NCBI GenBank assembly: GCA_964564785.1
Contig: CAZMCT010000116.1
Location: 1-12,652 of the forward strand
Direction: 5' to 3'
DNA from: CAZMCT01 sp964564785
GTDB lineage: Bacteria > Planctomycetota > Phycisphaerae > UBA1845 > Fen-1342
Length of the DNA stretch: 12,652 nucleotides
This document shows positions 6,282-12,652 of the stretch, piece after piece. Under the pieces are notes generated by a model. The model had not been told where the DNA came from. It made no database searches and saw nothing but the letters and a program-made list of their open reading frames with translations. How positions within the stretch are numbered: position 1 is the first letter of the stretch; each line of letters opens with the position of its first letter. Both the position numbers and the translations under genes were made by a program.

Positions 6282-7430
6282 ATGGCCACCGTCCACATCG
6301 ATCGCCTGCTCGAAACCTGCATCCGCGTGGGTGCTTCGGACATCCACCTGCACGTCGGTCGCGCGCCCGTGCTGCGGATCGACGGCGCGCTGCGCACGCT
6401 CGAGACGAAATCGCTCGAGCCCGACGACACGGTCGCCCTGATGAAATCGGTCACGCCCGAGCGCAACCAACAGGAAATGCAGGAGGAGGGCGGCACCGAC
6501 TACGGCTTCGCCTTCGGCGACAAGGGCCGCTTCCGCGTGTCCGTCTTCCGCCAGAAAGGCAACATCTCGATGGTCCTGCGGCTGATCCCTTCGAAGATCC
6601 TGACCTTCGACGAGATCGGCCTGCCCAAGATCACGCGGGCCCTCTGCCGCCGGCCGCGCGGCCTCTTCCTGGTCACCGGGCCGACCGGCTCGGGCAAGAC
6701 CACCACGCTCGCGACGATGATCGACTACATCAACAAGCACATCGGGGACCGGCACATCATCACCGTCGAGGACCCGATCGAGTACTACCACTCGCACGCC
6801 AAGTGCGTTGTCAGCCAGCGCGAGGTGGGCGTCGACGTACCCAGTTTCGCCGAGGCCTTGCGCCGCTCGCTGCGCATGGACCCCGACGTGATTCTGGTCG
6901 GCGAAATGCGCGACCTGGAGACGATGGAAGCGGCCATCCGCGCGGCCGAGACCGGCCACCTCGTCTTCGCCACGCTGCACACCACCGGCGCCCAGGGCAC
7001 GATCAACCGCATCATCGACGCCTTCCCGGTCGAGCAGCAGGAACAGATCCGTGTGCAGCTCTCGGTCAACCTGCTGGCCGTCCTGTCGCAAAACCTCCTG
7101 CCCAAGCTGGGCACCGGCGGTCGCGTGGCCGCGTACGAGTTTCTCGTGATCACGCCGGCCATCAGCAACCTGATCCGCGAGAACAAGACCTACCGCATCG
7201 ACTCGGCCATCCAGACCGGCAAGAAGTACGGCATGCAGCTCCTCGACGACCACCTCTGGAAACTCTACGACGAAGGCATCTGCGCCGCCGAGGAGTGCAT
7301 CGAGCGGGCCCGGAATCCCTCCGAGCTCCAGGCCAAGATCGAGGCCAAACTCCGCGGCACTACCGCCGGCGGCATGCTCGGTCGCAAGAGCTACGACGAG
7401 CAAATCCTCGAGCGCGAGTCGCAGGGCTAG
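6282..7430 (+). CDS. pilT: Type IV pilus retraction ATPase (PilT)
   Basis: PilT is the cytoplasmic hexameric ATPase that depolymerises the pilus and drives twitching motility, DNA uptake or surface sensing. The 382 residues are slightly longer than the usual 340-370. Visible features are the N-terminal GASDIHLHVG (17-26), GPTGSGKT Walker A (133-140), Asp box ITVEDPIEY (160-168), Walker B VILVGEMRD (203-211), His box ETGHLVFATLHTT (223-235) and AISNLIRE (293-300), which corresponds to the AIRNLIRE motif required for retraction. There is no tetracysteine, which separates it from PilB. GGAAG at 6268-6272, 9 bases before ATG 6282, is a plausible ribosome-binding site. It follows pilB in the same direction and converges with lepB downstream. 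Confidence 0.96.
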   Translation: MATVHIDRLLETCIRVGASDIHLHVGRAPVLRIDGALRTLETKSLEPDDTVALMKSVTPERNQQEMQEEGGTDYGFAFGDKGRFRVSVFRQKGNISMVLRLIPSKILTFDEIGLPKITRALCRRPRGLFLVTGPTGSGKTTTLATMIDYINKHIGDRHIITVEDPIEYYHSHAKCVVSQREVGVDVPSFAEALRRSLRMDPDVILVGEMRDLETMEAAIRAAETGHLVFATLHTTGAQGTINRIIDAFPVEQQEQIRVQLSVNLLAVLSQNLLPKLGTGGRVAAYEFLVITPAISNLIRENKTYRIDSAIQTGKKYGMQLLDDHLWKLYDEGICAAEECIERARNPSELQAKIEAKLRGTTAGGMLGRKSYDEQILERESQG

Positions 7431-7445
7431 CCGCTCAGCGTCGTC

Positions 7446-7454
7446 TCATTCCGC
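7446..7454 (+). repeat. Possible partial copy E of the dispersed repeat
   Basis: TCATTCCGC, 15 bases after the pilT stop, matches eight of nine bases of the 5' block. No 3' block follows at the expected distance. Its post-stop position matches copies A, C and D, but the match is too short to be certain. Confidence 0.25.
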
Positions 7455-7499
7455 AGAGCTCGCCGTGGCGGCCTGCGCGGAGCCCGGCCACGCCTGCCG

Positions 7500-7520
7500 C
7501 TGCCCGCCGGCCGCGGGCAG
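7500..7520. terminator. Putative bidirectional terminator between convergent pilT and lepB
   Basis: CTGCCCGC (7500-7507), CGGCC loop, and GCGGGCAG (7513-7520) make a perfect 8-bp stem with a 5-base loop in the 160-base gap between two convergent genes, where a shared terminator is expected. On the plus strand CTCCTT follows; neither side has a long T-run, so this is a structural inference. Confidence 0.45.
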
Positions 7521-7589
7521 CTCCTTCGTCGATCCGCCGCTCGCGCTCCGCTGCTCCGAAGGACAGCGGCTCGGATGCGAGGTCGCCCC

Positions 7590-9266
7590 CTACCGGATCC
7601 AGCGCACGCGGCCGAAGTCCGGCAGCAGGTTCGGCCCGCGCGGCGTCAGCGGCAGAAAGCCCGGCCAGTACACGAAGAACGCCCGCCCGATCATCTGGTC
7701 GGCCGGCACCGTCCCCAGGTGAAACTCGCCCCTCTCGAACTCGTCCCGCAGGTGCGGTCCGACCGGGTTGCGCGGCCCGCCGGCGAACGCGAAGCGGCTA
7801 TCCTGGCTGTTCGGGCTGTTGTCGCCCATGACGAAATAGTCCTGCGGGCCGAGCGTCAGCGGGTGCCCGGCCGTGGCGTAGCCGCGCAGGTTGAAGCCGC
7901 AGTCGGGGCAGTCGAGCTCGTGCGGTTGACGCAGCGCTCCGCATTGCCGGCAGCGGAGCACGAGCCGATTGCCGTGCAGCTCACGAATGAACAGGTCCAC
8001 GTCGCTCGTGTAATAAACGTCGCGGTCGATCCGCAGGTGTCGCAGCGTCGCCCGCGCGTGTTGTGCCGCGATCCGCAGCGCTGGTGGACCGTCCTGGTCG
8101 GCACGCGCCTCCTCCGGGGTGATCCGGTATTGCTCGGGTGTGGTCTCGAAGACCAGCTCGCCGTCGACCTCCACCTGCACCCGGCCGTCCACATGCGCCA
8201 GCGCGACATGCACCGACCGGCCCTGCTTCCGACGGCGACGGCCCCACTCCTCGCGCGCCGCTCCGGCGTCGGCCTGATGACCGATCCACACCGCGCCCGA
8301 ATCCCCCAGCCGGGCGAAGAAAGCATGCCCCGCGCGCTCGACCTGAAGCTCGACGAAGCCGTCGGCGGCCACCTCGGTCAATTCGATCTCGGCGCCGAGC
8401 CGCACGTCGCCGACCGTGTTCGGCCGTCGGTCGATCCGCGGCTCGTTGTATGCGTATACGTCCTCGATCGCGCCCGGCCGCTGCGGGGCCCGGGGGTCGG
8501 TCGCAAATTGAATCACGCCCGCTTCGCCGGCCAGTGCATCAAACGTCGGCGTCCGCGTGTCGAGCATGCTCCAGCCGCCGCCGCTGCCCAGCGCCACCCA
8601 GCCCGGCTGATAGTCGGCCTGCGGCGCGGCCCGGCCCGGCCGGAAATCATGGTCGTAGTACCGGAACCACAGCGACCTCTGCGCATCCGCCGTCTTCGGC
8701 GTCAGGGTCCCGTCGACGAAGATATCGCCGTCCAGGATCTCGATCGTCTCGCCCGGCAACCCGATCAGCCGCTTGATGTAGTTGGTCGTGCCGTCCGTGG
8801 GAACCTTGAATACCACCACGTCCCAGCGGTCCAGGTTCGTCAGTCCCAGACCCGCGAACGGCGGGTCGCACAACCAGCCGTGCACGAAGATGCGATCCCC
8901 TGCGCTCGGCCGCAGCGGTGTCGTCAACGGCCTGGCCGGCGCGCCCCGCGCATCACCGCCCCCCGCCGACTGGCGCCAGCGGCAGTTCGGGCACTGCACC
9001 AGCGGCTGCCACGGGCCGCTCGCGCCGGGCGGCGGTTGCCAGCCGACGGCGTATTCGATCCCGCAGTTGGGACACGTGTTCAGTGCGTGTGCACCGTACA
9101 GCGTCTCGGCCATTGAGCCGGTCGGGATAATGAACAGCGGCAGGAAGAACGTTTTTAGAATCAGCAGGTAAATGAAGAACTCGATGAACGACGCGGCTTG
9201 CTCGATCCAGGTTTGTCGCGCGGGGAACGGGCGCTTGCCCGACGTCGGTCTTGTCCGGCCGTTCAC
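7590..9266 (-). CDS. lepB: Signal peptidase I with zinc-ribbon and beta-rich insertions
   Basis: This membrane serine-lysine protease removes signal peptides from exported proteins. It has 558 residues from the preferred start, against roughly 180-330 in most bacteria. After a membrane segment (about 26-47) come the catalytic Ser51 in IPTGSM, a zinc ribbon (C65, C68, C92, C95), GDRIFVHGW (123-131), catalytic Lys165 in TNYIKRLIGLPGE, a beta-rich insert (about 250-420) resembling a concanavalin-like sandwich, a second zinc ribbon (C439, C442, C453, C456), and the GDNSPNSQDSR box (481-491). GTG 9266 is chosen because GAGGAGG lies 5 bases upstream; a longer frame to 9398 adds 44 unlikely residues. 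I recall similar expanded signal peptidases in planctomycetes. It is the last visible gene of a minus-strand block after cysE. Confidence 0.93.
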   Translation of the reverse strand: MNGRTRPTSGKRPFPARQTWIEQAASFIEFFIYLLILKTFFLPLFIIPTGSMAETLYGAHALNTCPNCGIEYAVGWQPPPGASGPWQPLVQCPNCRWRQSAGGGDARGAPARPLTTPLRPSAGDRIFVHGWLCDPPFAGLGLTNLDRWDVVVFKVPTDGTTNYIKRLIGLPGETIEILDGDIFVDGTLTPKTADAQRSLWFRYYDHDFRPGRAAPQADYQPGWVALGSGGGWSMLDTRTPTFDALAGEAGVIQFATDPRAPQRPGAIEDVYAYNEPRIDRRPNTVGDVRLGAEIELTEVAADGFVELQVERAGHAFFARLGDSGAVWIGHQADAGAAREEWGRRRRKQGRSVHVALAHVDGRVQVEVDGELVFETTPEQYRITPEEARADQDGPPALRIAAQHARATLRHLRIDRDVYYTSDVDLFIRELHGNRLVLRCRQCGALRQPHELDCPDCGFNLRGYATAGHPLTLGPQDYFVMGDNSPNSQDSRFAFAGGPRNPVGPHLRDEFERGEFHLGTVPADQMIGRAFFVYWPGFLPLTPRGPNLLPDFGRVRWIR

Positions 9267-9271
9267 GCGGA

Positions 9272-9278
9272 CCTCCTC
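9272..9278 (-). promoter_or_regulatory. Strong Shine-Dalgarno sequence of lepB
   Basis: Read on the minus strand this is GAGGAGG, 5 bases before GTG 9266. It is the strongest ribosome-binding site in the window and places the lepB start 44 codons inside the longest open frame. Confidence 0.75.
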
Positions 9279-9376
9279 GGAATACTCGGGCGAACCGTAA
9301 ACACTGCCCGACGGTTTCGCAACGGGAGCCAACCATACGCGCACGGGCACGTTCCGCCATGCGCCGCGCTCCTTCA

Positions 9377-9418
9377 CCCGCGGCCACCCGGCGGCCACCT
9401 GCGGCGGCCGCCGGCCAC
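9377..9418 (-). repeat. GC-rich tandem 11-mers in the cysE-lepB spacer
   Basis: CCCGCGGCCAC (9377-9387) and CCGGCGGCCAC (9388-9398) are adjacent with one mismatch, and a partial third unit CCGGCCAC sits at 9411-9418 next to the palindrome GGCGGCCGCC. It begins about 10 bases past the cysE stop in its direction of transcription. It could be a 3' structure for cysE, but no T-run follows. Confidence 0.3.
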
Positions 9419-9428
9419 GCGCACCGCG

Positions 9429-10430
9429 TCAGATGACCCAGTCCGGAACCGGCGCGCCCGGCGGTGTGCCCGCCCCACCGGTCTGCGACTGGAGTTCGAC
9501 CGCGGGCCGCGGCGGCCGGACTTTCAGCTCGGGCGGGCTGATCGTGACCTGGTGGCCGGGATCGATGCTGCGGGTCAGAAAAACCGAGCCGCCGATAATC
9601 GCCCCGTCGCCGAGCGTGGTCTCTCCCCCCAGCACGATCGCGTTCGCGTAGATCGTGACGCCCCGTCCGACCGTCGGATGCCGCTTGTAGCCGCGAATCA
9701 ACCGGCCCCGTTCATCCTTGGGGAACGACAACGCACCGAGCGTCACGCCCTGATACAGCTTCACGTGGTCGCCGATGTCCGTCGTTTCTCCGATGACCAC
9801 CCCGGTGCCGTGGTCGATGAAGAACGACCGCCCGATGCGGGCCCCGGGGTGAATGTCGATGCCGGTGAGGTAGTGGGCGTGCTCGGTCATGATCCGCGGC
9901 ATCAGCGGCACATCCATCAGGTACAGCTCGTGCGCGTACCGGTAGATGGTGATTGCCAGGATCGCCGGGTACGCCAGGATCACCTCAGCCGTGCAGCTCG
10001 CGGCCGGGTCGCCGTCGTACGCCGCTTGGACGTCTTCGGCCAGCCGATCGCGGACGTCGGGAATGCGCTCGACGAAACGGCTGGCCAGCTCGGCGGCCTC
10101 GTCCGGTTGCGGCGGTGGTCCTTCGCCGCCGTCCGCGCGGGCCGTCTCGTGCTGGTGGCGGCGACATTGGAGAATCTGTCCGGCCAGGTGCTCCCAGAGC
10201 CGCGGCAACAGCTCGCCCACGTGATAACTGATGTTGTGCGTCGTCAGCCCCTTGCGACCGATGTAGCCCGGGTAGGTGAGCTCGAGCAGCAAGTCGCAGA
10301 TCTCGATGATCACCTCGCGGGCCGGCAGATACTCGCGATCGATGTGCTGCGTCCGCGGGTCCGAGACGTAGCTCTTTACGATCCGCGACACCAGCCGCGG
10401 GAGAGTCTCGCCGAGATGCTTGGAATCCAT
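9429..10430 (-). CDS. cysE: Serine O-acetyltransferase (CysE)
   Basis: CysE transfers acetyl from acetyl-CoA to L-serine, giving O-acetylserine for cysteine synthesis by CysK. The 333 residues comprise a helical N-terminal half (1-185), including a Pro/Gly-rich loop at about 100-110, and a left-handed beta-helix from about 190. Catalytic-type residues are visible: GIDIHPGA (D192, aligned with Asp143 of E. coli CysE) and FIDHGTGVVIGET (H207, aligned with His158), followed by a loop and RHPTVG. A Pro-rich tail ends in PDWVI. The start is ATG 10430, with GAGGG 7 bases upstream; the open frame continues 63 codons further through repetitive spacer sequence and is not favoured. It lies between RNase E/G and lepB on the minus strand, with a 162-base gap to lepB. 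Confidence 0.95.
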   Translation of the reverse strand: MDSKHLGETLPRLVSRIVKSYVSDPRTQHIDREYLPAREVIIEICDLLLELTYPGYIGRKGLTTHNISYHVGELLPRLWEHLAGQILQCRRHQHETARADGGEGPPPQPDEAAELASRFVERIPDVRDRLAEDVQAAYDGDPAASCTAEVILAYPAILAITIYRYAHELYLMDVPLMPRIMTEHAHYLTGIDIHPGARIGRSFFIDHGTGVVIGETTDIGDHVKLYQGVTLGALSFPKDERGRLIRGYKRHPTVGRGVTIYANAIVLGGETTLGDGAIIGGSVFLTRSIDPGHQVTISPPELKVRPPRPAVELQSQTGGAGTPPGAPVPDWVI

Positions 10431-10437
10431 GCGTTGA

Positions 10438-10442
10438 CCCTC
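10438..10442 (-). promoter_or_regulatory. Shine-Dalgarno sequence of cysE
   Basis: GAGGG on the minus strand, 7 bases before ATG 10430. It supports the shorter CysE start over the longer open frame that reaches 10619. Confidence 0.55.
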
Positions 10443-10454
10443 GGCCCTTCGGAT

Positions 10455-10460
10455 GTTATA
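10455..10460 (-). promoter_or_regulatory. Possible -10 element of cysE
   Basis: On the minus strand TATAAC (5 of 6 to TATAAT) lies 24 bases before the cysE ATG in otherwise GC-rich DNA. TTGCAG at 10487-10482 could be a -35, but the 21-base spacing is too long for a standard housekeeping promoter. This is a tentative separate promoter for cysE-lepB. Confidence 0.35.
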
Positions 10461-10510
10461 CACGCTCGCGGCCGGTTCAGCCTGCAAGCGGGTCCGCACC
10501 GAGATCCTAT

Positions 10511-10526
10511 CGGGGCCATGGCCCCG
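10511..10526. repeat. Perfect 16-base palindrome
   Basis: CGGGGCCATGGCCCCG is its own reverse complement. It lies in the 249-base spacer between the RNase E/G stop and the cysE start. It can form a 6-bp stem with a CATG loop or serve as a dimeric protein-binding site. No T-run flanks it on either strand. Confidence 0.45.
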
Positions 10527-10679
10527 CGGGACCCGCCGGATCCGCGGTCCACGCGCCAGCGAGTATCCGCCGGGGGAATCTCCCGCTCGCGCTTCGGGCT
10601 CGCACGGCGGTGGCCGCAAACGCCGCGGCGCCCCGTCGGGCCCGTCACCGGCCGCGCCCGCCCGCGCCGAGCCCGCCGG

Positions 10680-12652
10680 CTACTGGTACGGCACCACCCG
10701 CCCGCGGGCATCGGTGCAACTGATCTCCACCTGGTCCGAGCTGAACGCGGGCTCGGGCCGGATCGACACGATCCGCCGGTACTTGTTCTCCAGCTCGTGG
10801 ATCATCGAGCGCTTGCGGTTCTGCAACAGATACGCGACATCGGGGGCGACCGTGACCTCGACCATGCGGATATGCTCGCGCGTCACCGCGAGCTGGATCA
10901 GCCGCATGACGTCCAGCACGACCGATTCGGTGGTCTTCACCAGCCCGGTGCCGCGGCAGTGCCGGCAGTCGCGGTAGATGCTCCTTGTCAGGCTGGCCCG
11001 CTGCCGCTGGCGCGTCATCTCGATCAGACCGAAGGCGCTGGTCCGCAAAACCTTGGCCCGTTCTTTGTGCTTCTTGAGGTTTTCGATCAGTCGCCGCTCG
11101 ATATCACGGCGGTGCGACTCCATCCGCATGTCGATGAAATCGCACACGATCACCCCGCCCAGGTCGCGCAGCCGCAGTTGCCGGGGAATCTCGTCGGCGG
11201 CCTCGATGTTGATCTTGTAGGCCGTCGTCTCCGCGTCGTCCTCCGTCCGGAACCGCCCGCTGTTCACGTCGATCGCCACCATGGCCTCGGTCTGGTCGAT
11301 CACCAGCGAGCCGCCGCTCTTGAGCGGCACGTGCCGGCTGTGCAGCCGCTCCAGCTCCTGCTCGATCTTGTACTTGTGAAACACCGGCTCCGGATCGGTG
11401 TAGAGCTGGACAATGTCCTGCGAACGCGGGCTGAAGATCGAGAGGAACTCCTGGGCCCGCTTCAGCACCTCCTCGTCATCGACCAGGATGCGCGCGATGT
11501 CGTTCGTGAACACGTCGCGGATCGTCCGGATCACCAGGTCGCTCTCGCGGTACAGCTCCGCCGGCGCGGGATCGTTCTGGATCCGCTTCTCCACCGCGCG
11601 CCACAGCCGCGTCAGGTACGACAGGTCGTTCTGGAGCTCCTTCTTGCTGCGGCCCAGCGCCGCGGTCCGCGCGATGAATCCCATGCCCTCCGGCAGCTCG
11701 AGCTCGCTCAGGGCCTCACGCAGCTCGTCGCGCAGCGCCTCGTCCTCGATCCGGCGCGAAACGCCCAACCGCCGCATCCCCGGCATCAGCACGAGAAACC
11801 GCCCGGGAATGCTCAGGTAGGTCGAGAGCGTCGGCCCCTTCGTCCCGATCCCCTCCTTCGTCACCTGCACCAGCACCTCCTGGTTGCGACGCAGGCAGCG
11901 CTGGATCGGCGGCCGGCTCTTCCGCGGCATCTTGCGACCGACGTTCTCCGTGTGCTGTTGCCCGTCGGGAAAGTACTGCGGGTGCAGATCCGAGATGTGC
12001 AGAAACCCGTTCTTCCCCTGGCCGAAATCGACGAACGCCGCCTGGATGCTCGGCTCCACGTTCGTCACCACGCCCTTGTAGATGTTGCCGACGTGGTTTT
12101 CCGCCGCGGCCCGCTCGAGGTAGATCTCCTCCAGCCGCCCGCCTTCCAGAATCGCGATTCGGCATTCCTCGCGCTGTACCGTGTTGATGATCATCTCGCG
12201 GGTGGGGGCCGGACCGCTCACCGCGGCTTCCCGCTCCTGACCCACTTCCATCACGGCCGCCCCGCCCTCACGGCGACCGCGGCGCCCCCGCCGCCCCCGT
12301 CGCCGGCGGCCACGGTCGGACTCGCCTTCCTGGCCCTCCTCGACCGCCGGAGCACCCGCCTCAGCGATCTCCTCGGCCGCCGTCTCTACGGCCGTCGCGG
12401 GCGCCCCTTCCTCCTCCTCGGCCGGCCCGACAACTTCCGGCTCGCGCCCCTCTTCATCCTCGGCTTCCACCACTTCCGGCTCTTCCAGCCAGTCCGCAAC
12501 CTCCTCTTCTTCTCGCTCCCCGCGCGCCGGCTCCGTCTCCCCGGACGGCGGCAGACCGCGGTCGAGCCCAACGTCCGCGTCCGCGTCTGCCAGCGCCGTC
12601 GGCGCACCGGCGTCGCCGCGCGCCGGTTGAAGCGTGCCGGGCGGCACTGCGC
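10680..12652 (-). CDS. rng: Ribonuclease E/G family endoribonuclease, 5' end at or beyond window edge
   Basis: This endoribonuclease family cleaves single-stranded AU-rich RNA in mRNA decay and rRNA/tRNA processing. The frame is open to the right edge; numbering here starts at an in-frame GTG (12647). Residues 1-150 form an extension: a Glu/Asp-rich part (about 36-110), then DRGRRRRGRRGRRGRREGG (111-129). The catalytic core follows: an S1 RNA-binding domain from MIINTVQ (152), with HVGNIYKGVV and AAFVDFG; TKGPTLSTYLSIPGRFLVLMPG (269-290); SRRIED (297-302); metal-binding D460 in AIDVNSGRF and D503 in VCDFIDM; and the zinc-link C561RHC564RGTG. It ends soon after the core, as RNase G does, so any scaffold function must lie at the N-terminus. 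cysE follows 249 bases downstream. The rne/rng choice is uncertain. Confidence 0.93.
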   Translation of the reverse strand, partial: AVPPGTLQPARGDAGAPTALADADADVGLDRGLPPSGETEPARGEREEEEVADWLEEPEVVEAEDEEGREPEVVGPAEEEEGAPATAVETAAEEIAEAGAPAVEEGQEGESDRGRRRRGRRGRRGRREGGAAVMEVGQEREAAVSGPAPTREMIINTVQREECRIAILEGGRLEEIYLERAAAENHVGNIYKGVVTNVEPSIQAAFVDFGQGKNGFLHISDLHPQYFPDGQQHTENVGRKMPRKSRPPIQRCLRRNQEVLVQVTKEGIGTKGPTLSTYLSIPGRFLVLMPGMRRLGVSRRIEDEALRDELREALSELELPEGMGFIARTAALGRSKKELQNDLSYLTRLWRAVEKRIQNDPAPAELYRESDLVIRTIRDVFTNDIARILVDDEEVLKRAQEFLSIFSPRSQDIVQLYTDPEPVFHKYKIEQELERLHSRHVPLKSGGSLVIDQTEAMVAIDVNSGRFRTEDDAETTAYKINIEAADEIPRQLRLRDLGGVIVCDFIDMRMESHRRDIERRLIENLKKHKERAKVLRTSAFGLIEMTRQRQRASLTRSIYRDCRHCRGTGLVKTTESVVLDVMRLIQLAVTREHIRMVEVTVAPDVAYLLQNRKRSMIHELENKYRRIVSIRPEPAFSSDQVEISCTDARGRVVPYQ

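Noticed and set aside
6233..7831. 532-codon open frame overlapping pilT in another phase
   Set aside because: The translation is His/Arg/Pro-rich junk typical of a shifted frame; pilT explains the region.
7575..9116. 513-codon open frame antisense to lepB
   Set aside because: Low-complexity Arg/Pro-rich translation with no motif; the opposite strand encodes the signal peptidase boxes.
10579..10601. GAGCCCGAAGCGCGAGCGGG (minus strand), similar to a dispersed repeat I recall from planctomycete spacers
   Set aside because: Only one copy is in the window, so repetition cannot be shown from this sequence.
10431..10619. N-terminal extension of CysE from 10619
   Set aside because: The added 63 residues are Arg/Pro-rich, cross the 16-base palindrome and the -10-like site, and ATG 10430 has GAGGG at proper distance.

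Overview
This window reads as chromosomal DNA from a high-GC bacterium, most likely a planctomycete (Planctomycetota). The main clue is the signal peptidase I gene. It carries a zinc ribbon right after the catalytic serine and a large beta-rich insert before the GDN box, an arrangement I know from planctomycete signal peptidases. That lineage call rests on memory of the family, not a search. All eight complete genes and the two edge-truncated ones look intact. I see no tRNA, rRNA, CRISPR array, transposase or phage gene.

Layout, left to right. On the plus strand, a truncated SPOR-like membrane protein (to 685), a small TPR protein (692-1000) and dapB (997-1791) are packed as an operon. A 408-base spacer follows, holding a dispersed repeat, a heptamer/inverted-repeat block and a foldable leader. 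Then come a single-domain PilZ protein (2200-2487) and thrC (2653-4032). A 387-base spacer with two inverted copies of the dispersed repeat leads to pilB (4420-6147) and pilT (6282-7430). These converge on a minus-strand block that reads, in transcription order, RNase E/G (truncated at the right edge, to 10680), cysE (10430-9429) and the enlarged lepB (9266-7590).

Functionally there are three themes. One is amino-acid synthesis: DapB and ThrC serve two branches of the aspartate pathway (diaminopimelate/lysine and threonine), and CysE starts cysteine synthesis. A second is the type IV pilus: PilB drives extension and PilT retraction, while the PilZ protein and the PilB N-terminal domain are both plausible cyclic-di-GMP inputs. 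The third is envelope and RNA housekeeping: a SPOR-like protein, signal peptidase I and an RNase E/G with an N-terminal acidic/arginine-rich extension.

The gene content is mostly core. The less ordinary material is the signal peptidase architecture, the N-terminal RNase extension, the CysE tail ending in isoleucine, a family of intergenic repeats with fixed geometry (TCATTCCGA, 16 bases, GAATCCGGCC), and the regulatory-looking DNA ahead of the PilZ gene. I found no clear evidence for a wholly new multi-gene system.
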